Origin: Ziziphus jujuba
Taxonomy: Eukaryota; Streptophyta; Magnoliopsida; Rosales; Rhamnaceae
Direction: 5' to 3'
Length of the DNA: 64,000 nt
NCBI RefSeq assembly: GCF_031755915.1
Contig: NC_083384.1
Location: 1,644,001 to 1,708,000 of the forward strand
Shown: positions 33,223 to 45,733 of the stretch, piece after piece
Layout of the letters: every line of letters starts with the position of its first letter
How positions within the stretch are numbered: the first letter of the stretch is position 1
Notes under the pieces: generated by a model
What the model was told of the DNA's origin: nothing
The model's database searches: none
Seen by the model: only the letters and a program-made list of their open reading frames with translations
Translations under genes and position numbers: made by a program

Positions 33223-36200
33223 ATGGCAGATTCTAGAATAAGAAGAGGAGATCCACCCTTGAGGATCAATGAGGAAGAGTCCGTAGCATTTCATGGCGAT
33301 GACCGAGCGACCGGAAGTGGAGACCAAGTGGACTTGAGAACTATTTTGGAATCAATACAGCAGATGAGTGCTCAATTTGAGCATGAAAACCAAAGGGTGG
33401 GAAGATTAGAAGCCTCACAAGGAAGGCCGAATACAAGAAATAGGCAAGAATTCCATGGAGGACGAGGACGAGGACGAGGAGGTCGCGAGAGGCCGAGAGA
33501 GGAATTTGATGAGGAGCCATTGGACGGTGACTTTGAGGAAGGTATGGACGAAACCTTTGCTGTCCAAGATAGAGCTGGCCGTGGGAGATATAGGAGGGAG
33601 GATACAGATGAAGATTTGGGAAATATCAAGGTTAATATCCCACCTTTTATGGGTAAAAGTGATCCCGAAGCTTATTTGGAGTGGGAAGAGAAAATGGAGA
33701 TGATTTTTGACTGCCACAACTATTCGGAAGGTAAGAAGGTGAAGATGGCAGCAATGGAGTTTGGCCATTATGCACTCCAATGGTGGATAAATGAGCAAAG
33801 CACCCGAAGGAGGGTTGGTGAAGACTTAATTACAACATGGCGACAAATGAATGGAGTCATGAGGAAGCGGTTTGTGCCATCCCATTACCAAAGGTTGCTG
33901 CATCAAAGGCTTCAATCTTTGTCTCAAGGAAGTAGGTCCGTGGAGGATTATTACAAAGAGATGGAGATGTTAATGATGAGGCTAAACATGAGGGAGGATA
34001 GAGAGGCAACAATGGCAAGATTTCTTGGAGGGTTAAACCGTGACATTGCCAACCAACTTGAATTACAACAATACTTGGAATTGGAGGAGATGTTGCATGT
34101 AGCCAGTAAACTTGAGAACCAATTCAAGAGGAGGGGTGTTAGTACACGGTTTGGAGGAGTTTCTAGCAGTGGGAGGACAAGTTCAAGTGGCTGGAAAAAC
34201 AATTCCACTTATGAAAACAAGTTGAGGCCGAAATTAGGAGAAGAATCTACCAACCGGCCAAGAAGGGAGGTCAAGACCGAATCTATCCAAGCACTTAGAG
34301 GTGAGATAAAATCTGATCCTAAACCTCAAAAATCTAGAGAAATAATTTGTTTTAAGTGCCAAGGAAGAGGACACATATCCAGCCAATGCCCAAATAGAAG
34401 AATCATGGTATTAAAGGGCGATGGTGAGCTGGAATCCGCAAGTGAAGAAAGTGGGGCTGAAACCGAGCAAGAGGAGGCTTGTAATGAAGATGAAACCAAA
34501 CCTGTAGATACATCTAATGCCAAGTTAAGCTTGGTTTCAAGGAGAGTACTTGCTGTCTACAAAGATGAAGAGCAGATACAAAGGGAAAACATCTTCCACA
34601 CTCGCTGCGAAATACAAGGTAAAATTTGTAGCATGATTATAGATAGTGGGAGTTGTACTAATGTGATAAGTAATCTTGTAGTTGATAAATTAGGCTTGAA
34701 AACAATTAAACATCCAGAACCTTATAGATTACAATGGCTTAATGATAGTGGTGAGATGAAAGTAAACAAACAAGCCAAAGTAAAATTTAATATAGGTAGA
34801 TATGAGGATGTAGTTGTATGTGATATTGTGCCTATGATTGCCGGACATATACTATTAGGTAGAGCATGGCAATTTGATAAAGATGCTACTCATTTTGGTC
34901 GAGAAAATAGTATTGTTTTCAGGTTTAAAGGGAAGAAGATCAAGCTGGAGCCGTTATCTCCTAAAGAGGTTTACAAGGACCAATTACAAATGCAACAAAG
35001 GAGAGAAGCCGAAAAGCTCAAGGAAAAAGCAAGCATGGCACCAACGGCTTCACCATCCATTCAAGAAGGTAAGATTGAGGTTGCTGACCAAGGTAAGGGT
35101 TCTAAGGTTCATGTTGAGTGGAAAGACCAAGAAAAAGCCGAGAGAGAGGTGAGAAAAGATAGCAAACCCGAAAGCATAAAAAAACCAGAAATTTCCGCCA
35201 ATGAGAGCCAAACCGAAGAAAGAAAAAGAAAAGAAAGAAAAGAGAGGAAAAACCAGAATTTTTATTTGAGTTTAGGGGATATTAATAAGGTTATTGAGTG
35301 TAAGAAACCCTTGCTGGTCATGCTTTACAAAGAAAATTATTTAAATGATCAAACTAACTTTGAAGAACTTGAATTGCCAAGTTCAATGATTTCTCTTTTG
35401 AAGGAATTTGGAGATGTCTTCCCGAATGAGATTCCAAGTGGACTACCACCTATTCGAGAGATAGAACATCAAATTGACTTTGTTCCAGGGGCTGCCATAC
35501 CAAATAGACCAGCTTATAGGAGCAATCCCGAAGAAACAAAGGAGCTGCAAAAACAGGTAAGTGATTTGCTTGATAAAGGATATATTCGTGAGAGTTTAAG
35601 TCCTTGTGCTGTTCCTGTTTTGTTGGTACCTAAAAAGGATGGTTCTTGGAGAATGTGTGTTGATTGTAGGGCTATAAATAACATTACCATCAAATATAGA
35701 CATCCCATTCCTAGATTAGATGATATGCTTGATGAATTGCATGGTGCTTGCATGTTTACAAAAATTGATCTTAGGAGTGGTTATCACCAAATTAGGATGA
35801 AAGAAGGTGATGAATGGAAAACCGCATTCAAAACTAAATATGGGCGGTATGAATGGTTATTTATGCCTTTTGGATTATCTAATGCACCTAGTACTTTCAT
35901 GAGGCTTATGAATCATGTAATGCGTCCATTTATTGGTAAATTTGTGGTTGTTTATTTTGATGACATTTTAATATATAGCCAAAATTTGGATGACCATGTG
36001 GATCAACTTAGGCAAGTTTTGCAAGTTCTTAGAAAGGAAAGATTATTTGCTAACATTAAAAAATGTGACTTTTGCAAAGAAGAGCTTGTGTTTCTAGGTT
36101 TTGTAGTAAGTGCTACAGGAATTAAAGTTGATCAAGCTAAGGTGAAGGCAATCCAAGAGTGGCCGGTTCCTACATCCATTACCCAAGTGAGGAGCTTTCA

Positions 36201-38322
36201 TGGCTTGGCAAGCTTTTACCGAAGATTTGTCAAGGATTTTAGTACCATAGCAGCACCATTGAATGAAGTTGTCAAGAAGAATGTTGGCTTCAAATGGGGG
36301 GAAGTACAAGAAAAATCTTTTAATTTGTTGAAAGAAAAATTGTGTAATGCACCTTTGTTAGTTTTGCCAAATTTTTCTAAGACTTTTGAAATTGAGTGTG
36401 ATGCTTCGGGTGTAGGTATTGGAGCTGTTTTAATGCAAGAAGGAAGGCCCATAGCCTACTTTAGTGAAAAATTGAATTGAGCTGCCCTAAACTACCCGAC
36501 TTATGACAAGGAGATGTATGCTTTGGTGAGGGCTTTGGAGACGTGGCAGCATTATCTCATGCCAAAGGAGTTTGTGATTCATACGGATCATGAGTCTTTG
36601 AAGCATATCAAGGGTCAAGGAAAGCTCAACCGAAGGCATGCTAAGTGGATTGAATTTATTGAAACATTTCCATATGTGATCCGCTACAAAAAAGGCAAGG
36701 AAAATGTGGTTGCTGATGCATTATCCCGAAGGTATGTGCTCTTTTCTACCTTAGATGCTAGATTGCTTGGATTTGAACAATTGAAAGAACTTTATGAGCA
36801 TGATAGTGACTTTGGAGAAATTTTTAGAACCTGTTTGAAACATGGATTTAATAAATTTTACATATTTGAGGGATATTTGTTTAAGGAAAACAAACTTTGT
36901 GTGCCTAATTGTAGTATTAGGGAATTATTGGTTCGGGAAGGACATGGGGGTTGTTTAATGGGTCATTTTGGTATTTTGAAGACTTTATCCTTGCTGCAAG
37001 AACATTTTTATTGGCCTAACATGAGAAGAGATGTTGAGAGAATTTGTGAAAGATGTGCAAAGTGCCGAAAAACAAAATCAACATTGAAACCGCATGGATT
37101 GTATAAGCCTTTGCCGATTCCTACCTATCCTTGGATAGATTTGTCTATGGATTTTATTCTTGGGTTGCCTAGGTCAAGGACAGGTAAGGATTCAATATTT
37201 GTTGTAGTAGATAGGTTTTCTAAGATGGCACATTTTATTGCATGTAATAAAACTGATGATGCATCCAACATTGCTAATTTATTTTTCAAGGAAATTGTGA
37301 GATTGCATGGAATGCCAAAAACTATTGTGTCGGATAAGGATGCTAAGTTCTTAAGCTATTTTTGGAAAACATTGTGGGCTAAATTAGGTACTAAGATTTT
37401 ATTTTCAACTACTTGTCATCCACAAACTGATGGACAAACCGAAGTAGTAAATAGAACCTTGTCTGCATTGTTGAGAGCATTAATTAGTAGAAATTTAAGG
37501 ACTTGGGAAGAATGTTTGCCACATGTTGAATTTGCATATAATAGGTCTTTACATTCAGCAACTAAATTTACTCCATTTGAAATTGTTTATGGTTTTAATC
37601 CTTTGACTCCATTAGATTTAACACCTTTGCCTTTAAGTGAGCGTGCTAATCTAGATGGAAAACAAAAAGCTGATTTTGTAAAGCAGATTCATGAGAAGAC
37701 TCGAGCAAACATTGAGAGAAGGACCGAGCAATATGCAAGGGTGGCTAATCAAGGCCGAAAATCAATGGTGTTTGAACCTGGAGATTGGGTGTTGCTGCAC
37801 TTAAGGAAAGAAAGATTCCCCGAACAAAGGAAATCAAAACTCATGCCAAGGGGTGATGGACCTTTTCAAGTTTTGGAGAGGATAAATGACAATGCCTACA
37901 AACTTGATCTACCGGGTGAGTATAATGTTAGTGCCTCTTTTAATGTTGCTGATTTATCTCCTTTTGCTGCAGGTGATGACTTCGATTTGAGGACAAATCC
38001 TTTTCAAGAGGAGGGGAATGATTCGAATCCACCCGAGACTGCTCGACCAACAACCCGCTGGGGTGCTGACCCAATACAAATGAAGGTGGGGCCGATCACT
38101 AGGGCCCAAGCCAAGAGGTTCAAGAACAATCTTGCTGTCTTCATACAAGGAATAAGTCACAGCCAAGAGGGGTTGGCCATACCTAAAGAACAAAGGCCTG
38201 TGTTACTCATACAAGCAATAGAAGCCAAAACGGGGTCCGGTGACGTTTTTGGTAACAATAAAGAGGCCGGGTTGTATGAATTGGAACCCCATCTTTATGG
38301 GTTCAATTCATATGGAGGATGA
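33223..38322 (+). pseudogene. Gag-pol polyprotein of element H, one nonsense codon
   Basis: Single frame of 1699 codons from ATG 33223, broken only by TGA at 36478-36480 (codon 1086, Gly GGA to TGA within RNase H). Order: capsid (about 110-330), zinc knuckle CFKCQGRGHISSQC (376-389), protease D474-SG, RT with YFDD (D913, D914), RNase H (about 1060-1190), integrase zinc-binding domain (about 1240-1290) and core. Core residues are D1310, D1371 and E1407 (a D-35-E spacing). A GPY-like domain (about 1544-1590) is followed by a tail from codon 1599 encoded in the 3' LTR, with [20 protein letters not shown]. No chromodomain seen. An upstream in-frame TTG at 33205 is not taken as the start. Confidence 0.95.
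38006..38018 (+). other. Polypurine tract of element H inside pol
   Basis: AAGAGGAGGGGAA directly before the 3' LTR, the primer for plus-strand synthesis. It lies within the open pol frame (residues FQEEGN), so this sequence has a cis-acting and a coding role at once. Conserved in C, D, F and G. Confidence 0.88.
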
Positions 38323-39152
38323 GTCATAGAAACCAGCCAAAGAAGCTTCAAAGCCGACCAACAAGGTGGTTTGCGCACAAGGAGAAGGAAAGGGCCGGAT
38401 TTGCTGTATTCTCCGCGGGTTTTACTGTATTAACCTTTTTTTCATACTTCCAAGCAAGGGCAACATGGGGAACTTCACAATAAGCTTATTTGGCATCCTA
38501 CAAAGCATATTGAAGCTGATTTGGAGATTAATTTGGTCAAAGAATAGTCAAAGTCAAATTAGTCAAAAAGCTAGTATTATAGTTTCCTAATTTTATTCTA
38601 CTTTTTGTTTTAGGAAACTACCTTTACTTTTTAAGTTTTATTTATTTATTTTCTGGATAAATAAGTTTAGGAAAGTTTTTATTTTATTATTTTCATTGTA
38701 ATTTAATTAATTCCTAAATTCAAAATAAAGGAATTAATTAATCCAAATTAGTTTAGGATTAGGAAAGTTTCGGCCAAGGTAGGATTCTCCATTGTGTGGC
38801 CGGTTTTTCCTAGGGTTTTTAGGGTTTATGTTGTTTCTTTCAAGGTCTATTTAAAGCCTTATTTTCCATTAATAAGATAACTTTGAAACTTTGATTTGAT
38901 TAAGAAAATACTTGTGAGATTAATTATCTCTTTGTTCTTTGAGAACACCTAAAACACCATTAGAGAATTGGTTGTTTTAGCTTGACTTATCAATAGGTTT
39001 TCCATCCCCTATTGTGGCATCTACATTATACCAAGGTTTCTAACCACAGGTTGGTTAGGGGTTGAGGGCCATTCCATTAGAACTTGAACTTAATTAAAGA
39101 TCCGGGCTAATATAATACGGGTTTAGGAGCAGGTCGTCCTAGGTTCGTATCA
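38019..39152 (+). repeat. 3' LTR of element H
   Basis: 1134 bp; starts TGATTCGAATCC (one change from TGATGCGAATCC). The stop of pol is at 38320-38322. Confidence 0.95.
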
Positions 39153-39712
39153 CCTAATTTGTTTTTACTTTTTGTTTTAGGAAACTACCATTACTTTTTG
39201 GCTTTTATTTATTTATTTTCGGGAAAAATAACTTTAGGAAGGTTTTTATTTTATTCTTTCCATTGTAAATTAATTAATTCCTAATTTAGTATAAAGGAAT
39301 TAATTAATCAAACTTAGATTAGGAAAGGAAGTATAGTTTTAGCAAACTAGGTTTCTTTATGTGTGGTGGCTGGTTTTCTTTATGTTCTAGAGTTTTATTT
39401 CATGGCTTTGTAGCCTATTTAAAAGGCTTATTTTTCAATATGAATACAACTTTGATTTGATTGAGAAAATACTTGTGAGATTAATTATCTCTTTGTTCTT
39501 TGAGAACACCTAAAACACCATTAGAGAATTGGTTGTTTTAGCTTGACTTATCAATAGGTTTTCCATCCCCTATTGTGGTGTCTACATTATACCAAGGTTT
39601 CTAACCACAGGTTGGTTAGGGGTTGAGGTCCATTCCATTAGAACTTGAACTTAATTAAAATCCGGGCTAATATAATACGGGTTTAGGAGCAGGTCGTCCT
39701 AGGTTCGTATCA
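39153..39712 (+). repeat. 5' LTR of element G, piece 3 of 3
   Basis: Resumes with the second CCTAA and ends TTCGTATCA at 39712. Pieces 1-3 together give ~1.12 kb, a normal LTR length. Confidence 0.9.
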
Positions 39713-40890
39713 TTTGGCATTAGAGCCAAATTTTGTTCAGGTTTGGTCTATCTTTATTTGCTTTATTTGTTTTTTTGTTATTCTGCAATTTTAGCATTAG
39801 GTTAAGGTTGCATCCATCCCATACACGTTCTGCATCTTAGAAAAAAAAAAAAAATTCATTCCTAGTTGAATTAGGTTTCCTAGTTTTATCGTATTTTTGT
39901 TCCCTAATTTGTTGGTTGTCTTTTATCATTGTTCTTGATAATTTTGGTTTTTGTTGATTTTCCTTTGCTGTTTTAGTCTTAGAAATTTGCATTCATATAT
40001 TCAAAAAAAAATATATATATATAAAAAATAAGAGTTTGCGGCAACAGTTAAAAAAAAAAAAAAAAACTGCACATTTGTGTTTATTTGGAGGTCACGGGTT
40101 CGGTGTTTGTTTTGGAGTTGGGATTGCAATTTTGGTAATTATTCTTGCTACTGCAGTTGTTTATGTTCTGTGAGTGAAAAAAAAAAAAAAAAAAGAAGAG
40201 GTAAAGCTGAATATAAAAAAAAAAAAAAAGAAAAAAGAAAAATATTTCGGTTTGTTGGAGTTTGATTTGTTTGCTGGAAATTTGTTGGAGCTGCTGGTTT
40301 GTTGATTATTTATTCCATATTTGGAGTTCCTGGAGAGTTATTTTTGCTGCTGGATATTTGAGTTTGAGTGCTAAATTATTTGGATTAAAATTAGTTAAGG
40401 GATTTGATACAAAAACTTGAATTACAAATAACAACAACCAGCAACTATTCTATATTTTTGTTCAATTTGATTCTTGTTCGTATTTGAATTTCTTTTTCTG
40501 GAATTTTATTCTTGAACTCATAATCTACTACCATCTGGTGCAGTTTTAAAAAATTCCAATGTTTTCCCATTATTTTATGTGTTTTCTTATCTAGAAAGCC
40601 TAAAAATTAGGATTTGTTGGATTCTTTCGGTATTGCCTACCTTTTGCTTGCTGTTTGTTGATAAGTTTAATTAAAACATACTAGTGATCTAATTGCTGTT
40701 TTGTGGGTGTTTTAATTAGAACTTTGAGATAATTCATTGAGTGGAAAAAGGCAAGAGTGTTGAGCTTAAAAGAGGGAGAAAAGCCGAAACAAGTGTGCAA
40801 ACATGAGTGTCGAGTCCTCATTTGAGTGAAACACGTAAGGGAGTGAAATTGTAAGGTCCTATTTTATTTCTATTGCATTATTATACTAAC
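39713..40890 (+). other. Leader and decayed PBS of element G
   Basis: The PBS region reads TGGCATTAGAGCC (39715-39727), two changes from the usual TGGTATCAGAGC. The leader has the usual A runs (39840-39854, 40050-40066, 40178-40194). Non-coding. Confidence 0.85.
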
Positions 40891-42200
40891 ACGACAGAAT
40901 CAAGATTGAGGAGAGAAGAGCCACCCTTGAGGATCAATGAGGAGGAGTCTGTAGCATTCCATGGCGATGCCCGAGCTACCGGGAGCGGAGACCAAGTGGA
41001 CATGAGAGCTATTTTGGAGTCAATACAGCAGGTTAGTGCTCAAGTTGAGTATGTGAATCAAAGGATGGGAAGGCTAGAAGTTTCCCATGGAATTCTGAAC
41101 ATAAGAAATAGGTAAGAATTCCATGGAGGACGAGGCCGAGGACAAGGAGGTTGCGAGAGACCGAGAGAGGAATTTGATGAGGAGCCATTCGGTGGAGACT
41201 TTGAGGAAGGTATGGACAAAACTTTTGCTGTCCAAGATAGAGCTGGCTGTGGAAGATATAGGAGGGAAGAAACATATGACAATCTTAGTAATATCAATAT
41301 CAACATCCCACCATTCATGGGAAAAAGTGACCCCGAAGCATATTTGGAGTGGGAAGAAAAGATGGAGATGATATTTGACCGCCATAATTATTCAGAGGCT
41401 AAGAAGGTGAAATTGGCAGCAATGGAGTTTGGCCATTATGCACCCCAATGGTGGACCAATGAGCAAAACACCCGAAAGGAGAGTTGGTGATGACTTGATT
41501 ACTACATGGCGACAAATGAAAGGAGCCATGCAGAAGCGATTCGTACCATCACACTATCATAGGTTGCTGCATCAAAGACTTCAATATTTATCTCGAGGAA
41601 CTAGGTCCGTGGAGGATTATTACAAAGAGATGGAGATGCTCATGATGAGGTTAAACATGAATGAGGATAGAGAAGCAACCATGGCAAGATTTCTTGGTGG
41701 TTTGAATCGTGAGATAGCCAACCAACTAGATTTGCAACAATACATGGAGTTGGAGGAGATGTTGCATGTTGCCATTAAGCTTGAGCAATAATTCAAGAGG
41801 AGGGGTGTAAGCTCATGGTTTAGAGGTGTTTCCAACAGTGGAAGGTCCAATTTTAGTGGCTGGAGGAACAATCCCATCTATGAAAGCAAGCCAAAGCCGA
41901 AAGTCAAAGAAGAAAGTTCAAATTGTCCAAGGATGGAGACTAGAACCGAATCTGTCCAAGCACTAAAGAATGAGGTAAAATTAGATCCTAAACCTTTTAG
42001 AACTCATGATGTTGTGTGTTTTAAGTGCCAGGGAGGAGGACACATTGATAGCCAATGCCCGAATAGAAGAATCATGGTGTTAAAGGGCAATGACGAGCTA
42101 GAATCGGAAAGTGAAGAAAGTGAGGATGAAGCCAAGCAAGAGGTGGAGGACTTGGAGGATGAACCCGAAACCTTGCAAGCATCCAATGCTGAATTAAACT
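40891..42200 (+). pseudogene. Gag of element G
   Basis: The start codon has decayed to ACG (40891-40893, TESRLRREEPP context). A TAG follows NIRNR (about 41113), a one-base insertion lies near 41478 (NTRKESW), and a TAA follows KLEQ (41789). The capsid NININIPPFMGKSDPEAYLEW is conserved. The zinc knuckle CFKCQGGGHIDSQC at about 42017-42058 is open in frame with protease. Confidence 0.9.
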
Positions 42201-43965
42201 TGCTTTCTAGGAGAGTACTTGCTGCATACAAAGATGAGGATGAAATTCAAAGAGAGAACATCTTCCACACTCGTTGCGAAATACAAGGTAAAATTTGTAG
42301 CTTGATTATAGATAGTGGGAGTTGTACCAATGTGATAAGTAACCTTGTAGTTTATAAATTAGGCTTGAAAACAATTAAACATCTAGAACCCTATAGGTTG
42401 CAATGGTTAAATGATAGTGGTGAGATGAGGGTAAATAAACAAGCCAAAGTAAAATTTAGTATAGGTAGATATGAGGATGTAGTCTTGTGTAATATTGTTC
42501 CCATGATTGCTGGACATACACTATTAGGTAGACCATGGCAATTTGGTAAAGATGCTACTCATTTTGGTCGAGAAAATAGTATTGTTTTCAGGTTTAAAGG
42601 GAAGAAGGTTAAGCTGGAACCATTATCTCCTAAAGAGGTTTACAAAGACCAATTACAAATGCAACAAAGGAGAGAAGCCGAAAAGCTCAAGGAAAAAGCA
42701 AGTATGGCACCAACGGCTTCACCATCCTTTCAAGAAGGTAAGAATGAGGTTGCTGATCAAGGTAACGTTTCTAAGACTCATATTGAGTGGAAAGCTCAAA
42801 GAAAAACTGAAAGAGAGGGGAAAGAAAGTGGCAAACCCAAGAGCTTGGCGAAGGAAGGGAAATCCGAAGGTTTGCGCCAATCCGAGAGAGAAAAAGAAAA
42901 AGAAAGAAAACGAAGGTCAAGTAGCAACTTTTATTTGAGTTTAGGGGATATTAATAAGGTTATTGAGTGTAAGAAACCTTTGCTGGTCATGATTTATAAA
43001 GAAATTTATTTTAATGATCAAACTAACTTTGAAGAACTTGAATTGCCAAGTCAATGATTTCTCTTTTGAAGGAATTTGGAGATGTCTTCCCAAATGAAAT
43101 TCCAAGTGGACTACCATCCCATCAAGAGGGACAAGGTGAGCTTGCTGTCCAAGGTAAGTCTTCTAATACTCAGGTTGTGTGGAAAAATTTTAATAAAACC
43201 AAGAGTGAGAAATTTGGTGCAAAAGCCGAGAGTGAGGAAGGTGAGATGGTCGTGAGTGAGAAAGGAAAAGGAAGACAAGAAAGGAAAAATATAAATTTTT
43301 ATCTTAGCTCTGGTGATGTTAATAAAGTAATTATGAATAAGAAATCATTGCTGACCATGAATTTTAAAGATACTTATTTAAAGATATCTTTATTGCATAG
43401 AACTTGATCTGCATTGTTGAGAGCTTTACTTAGTGGCAATTTGAAAATTTGGAAAATATTGTTTGCTAACTTTAAAAAGTGTAATTTTTACCATAATGAG
43501 CATGTATTTCTAGATTTTGTTGTAACAGTATTTGACCCAGGAGAATTGGTTTGGTTGCATTTACGAAAGGAAAGGTTTCCTAATCAAAGAAAGTCAAAGC
43601 TCATGCCGCCTATGGATGGACCTTTTCAAGTTTTGGAGCCGAATAACAAGAATGCCTACAAGCTTGATTTACCGGGAGAGTATAACATGAGTGCTGCATT
43701 TAATGTTGCTGATTTAACTCCTTTTACTGCAGGTGATGATGTTGATTTAAGGACAAATCACTATCAAGAGGAGGGGAATGATGTGATTCCGCCCGAGCCC
43801 GCTCCACCAATAACCTGCTGGGGTGCTGACTCGACACGGATGAAGACTAGGCCAATCACAAGAGCTCAAATTAAGAGATTTAAGGACAACCTGGGAGTAT
43901 TTATACAGGGGGTAATCAATCTCAATAGAGCTTGTCCATACTTGAAGATACAAAGCCTATTCTAA
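42201..43965 (+). pseudogene. Protease plus chimeric pol derivative of element G
   Basis: Protease SLIIDSGSCTNVISNLVVYK (about 42300-42360) is in frame with the end of gag. It is followed by the linker and its tandem second copy, interrupted by a one-base loss near 43050 (ELPSQ stop). A TGA at 43405-43407 is identical in position to that of F. After it come the integrase/RT scrap fusion and integrase tail ([26 protein letters not shown]), running through the polypurine tract into the LTR tail and ending at 43965. No RT palm or integrase DDE core. Confidence 0.88.
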
Positions 43966-44182
43966 GCATCCAAGTGGTGGAAGCCGATATGGACCCGGGT
44001 GACGGTTTTGGTACATTTTTGGAGTCCGAGAAGCATGAAATGGTTTCAATGATTTCTGGGTTCAATACATATGCCTAAGAGGTCATGGAATCAAGTTCAA
44101 ACAGCCTCAAATGCAATAAAAAAGGGCTTGTACGGACAGCATCAACAATTTGGACGAATTTGCTGTATTGCTTGCTGGCTTT
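43779..44182 (+). repeat. 3' LTR of element G, truncated
   Basis: Only the first ~400 bp remain (TGATGTGATTCC to ttgctggcttt). It is then joined to a family 2 LTR in opposite orientation, with about 4 bp of shared sequence (ttct) at the joint. Confidence 0.88.
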
Positions 44183-45257
44183 CTAATGGAATGGACCTCA
44201 ACCCCTAACCAACCTGTGGTTAGAAACCTTGGTATAATGAAGACACCACAATAGGGGATGGAAAACCTATTGATAAGTCAAGCTAAAACAACCAATTCTC
44301 TAATGGTGTTTTAGGTGTTCTCAAAGAACAAAGAGATAATTAATCTCACAAGTATTTTCTTAATCAAATCAAAGTTTAAAGTTTAAAGTTGTCTTATTAG
44401 TGAAAAATAAGCCTTTAAATAGGCTTTGAAAGAAACAAAATAAACCCTAAAAACCCTAGGAAAAACCGGCCACACAATGAAGAAGTCTACCTTGGCCAAA
44501 ACTTTCCTTTTCCTAATCTAATTTGGATTAATTAATTCCTTTATTTTGAATTAGGAATTAATTAATTTACAATGAAAATAATAAAATAATAACTTTCCTA
44601 ATCTTATTTGTCCAGAAAATAAATAAATAGAAACTAAAAATAATGGTAGTTTCCTAAAACAAAAAGTAGAATAAAATTAGGAAACTAAAATACTAGCTTT
44701 TTTGATCAAGTTGACTTTGATCAATCTTTGACCTCTTTGAGCTTCAAATCAGCTTCTAGATGCTTTTTAGGATGCCAAATAAGCTGAATATGAAGTCCCA
44801 CACGTTTCCCATGCTTGGAAAAATAAGAAAAGGCTAAAACAGTAAAATACAGTAAAGCCAGCAAGCAATACAGCAAATTCGGCCAAATTGTTGATGCTGT
44901 CCGTACAAGCCCTTTTTGATTGCATTTGAGGCTGCTTTAACTTGATTCCATGACCTCTTAGGCATATTTATTGAACCCATAAAGCATTGGAATCATTTCA
45001 TGCTTCCCGGACTCCAAAAATGTACCAAAACCGTCACCCGGGTCCGTATCGGCTTCCACCACTTGGATGCTTCGAATAGGCTTTGCATCTTCAAGTATGG
45101 ACAAGCTCTGTTGAGATTAATTACCCTCTGTATAAATACTCCCAGGTTGCCCTTAAATCTCTTAATTTGAGCTCTTGTGATTGGCCTAGTCTTCATCCGT
45201 GTCGAGTCAGCACCCCAGCGGGTTATCGGTGGAGCGGGCTCGGGCGGAATCACATCA
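44183..45257 (-). repeat. Inverted family 2 LTR fragment
   Basis: Minus-oriented LTR lacking about its last 65 bp. Its outer terminus (rc TGATGTGATTCC) ends at 45257 against the trnV intron. Neither a matching TSD nor its own internal region is present. It probably belongs to an element lost by recombination with G. Confidence 0.85.
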
Positions 45258-45487
45258 CTATCTCAACTTAACGATGGGTTCCATATTGGCGCCTACATGG
45301 GCGTCTAAATCCGAATTGAACCAAACCATTTGTTAGGCTGTTTTTCTCTTAGTTTGTTCCCTAAACGTCATAGAGTAAGATGTCCATCTTTTAATAAGAT
45401 CAAATCTTTTGATTCCATGATGGGCTCCTCTAAAAAACATTGGCGTGCGTGTAAACGAGGTGCTCTACCTAACTAAGCTATAGCCCT
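45258..45487 (-). pseudogene. trnV-UAC: Plastid trnV-UAC, exon 1 and partial intron
   Basis: The 5' half of tRNA-Val(UAC) is at about 45449-45487 (AGGGCTATAGCTTAGTTAGG start, TTTAC anticodon region), followed on the minus strand by ~190 bp of its group II intron. The intron start reads GCACG where GTGCG is expected. Exon 2 and most of the intron are missing, cut off at 45257. Confidence 0.9.
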
Positions 45488-45660
45488 TATGCTTGTGATA
45501 CATATTTTATCATGTAGATAATTTCTTGTTAAGATGAATATTACGTGATCCAACATCATATCTCTTTGATTCATTTGATTGGTATTGCTTATAAACAATA
45601 TTCCATTTATAATCTATCAATGTGATATGTCACACATGTTTCTCCTTGTGTTGAAAAATG

Positions 45661-45733
45661 ACCTACTTAACTCAGTGGTTAGAGTATTGCTTTCATACGG
45701 TGGGAGTCATTGGTTCAAATCCAATAGTAGGTC
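45661..45733 (+). tRNA. trnM-CAU: Plastid-derived elongator trnM-CAU copy
   Basis: 73-nt cloverleaf-compatible sequence from ACCTACTTAACTC to GTTCAAATCCAATAGTAGGTC, anticodon CAT at 45694-45696. Acceptor arms ACCTACT/AGTAGGT pair. A T at 45701 and the C at the discriminator position appear to differ from the usual plastid gene. Almost intact, but a transferred copy, so expression is doubtful. Confidence 0.9.

Larger units (their letters stand above)
30896..39152 (+). mobile_element. Nearly intact autonomous Ty3/gypsy element H (family 1)
   Basis: 8257 bp with TSD CCTAA (30891-30895 and 39153-39157). LTRs at 30896-32039 and 38019-39152, PBS, leader, one long gag-pol frame and polypurine tract. 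The only break I see in gag-pol is a TGA at 36478. By eye the LTRs differ at about 15 sites plus a 10-bp deletion (one actgtatttt unit missing at about 38428). The pol frame runs ~100 codons into the 3' LTR and no chromodomain is visible. Together with TGATG...ATCA ends this resembles the CRM group of plant chromoviruses (inference). Confidence 0.95.

Noticed and set aside
30896..39152. Endogenous retrovirus with envelope gene
   Set aside because: Pol runs into the 3' LTR with no extra ORF between integrase and LTR, so there is no room for an envelope gene.
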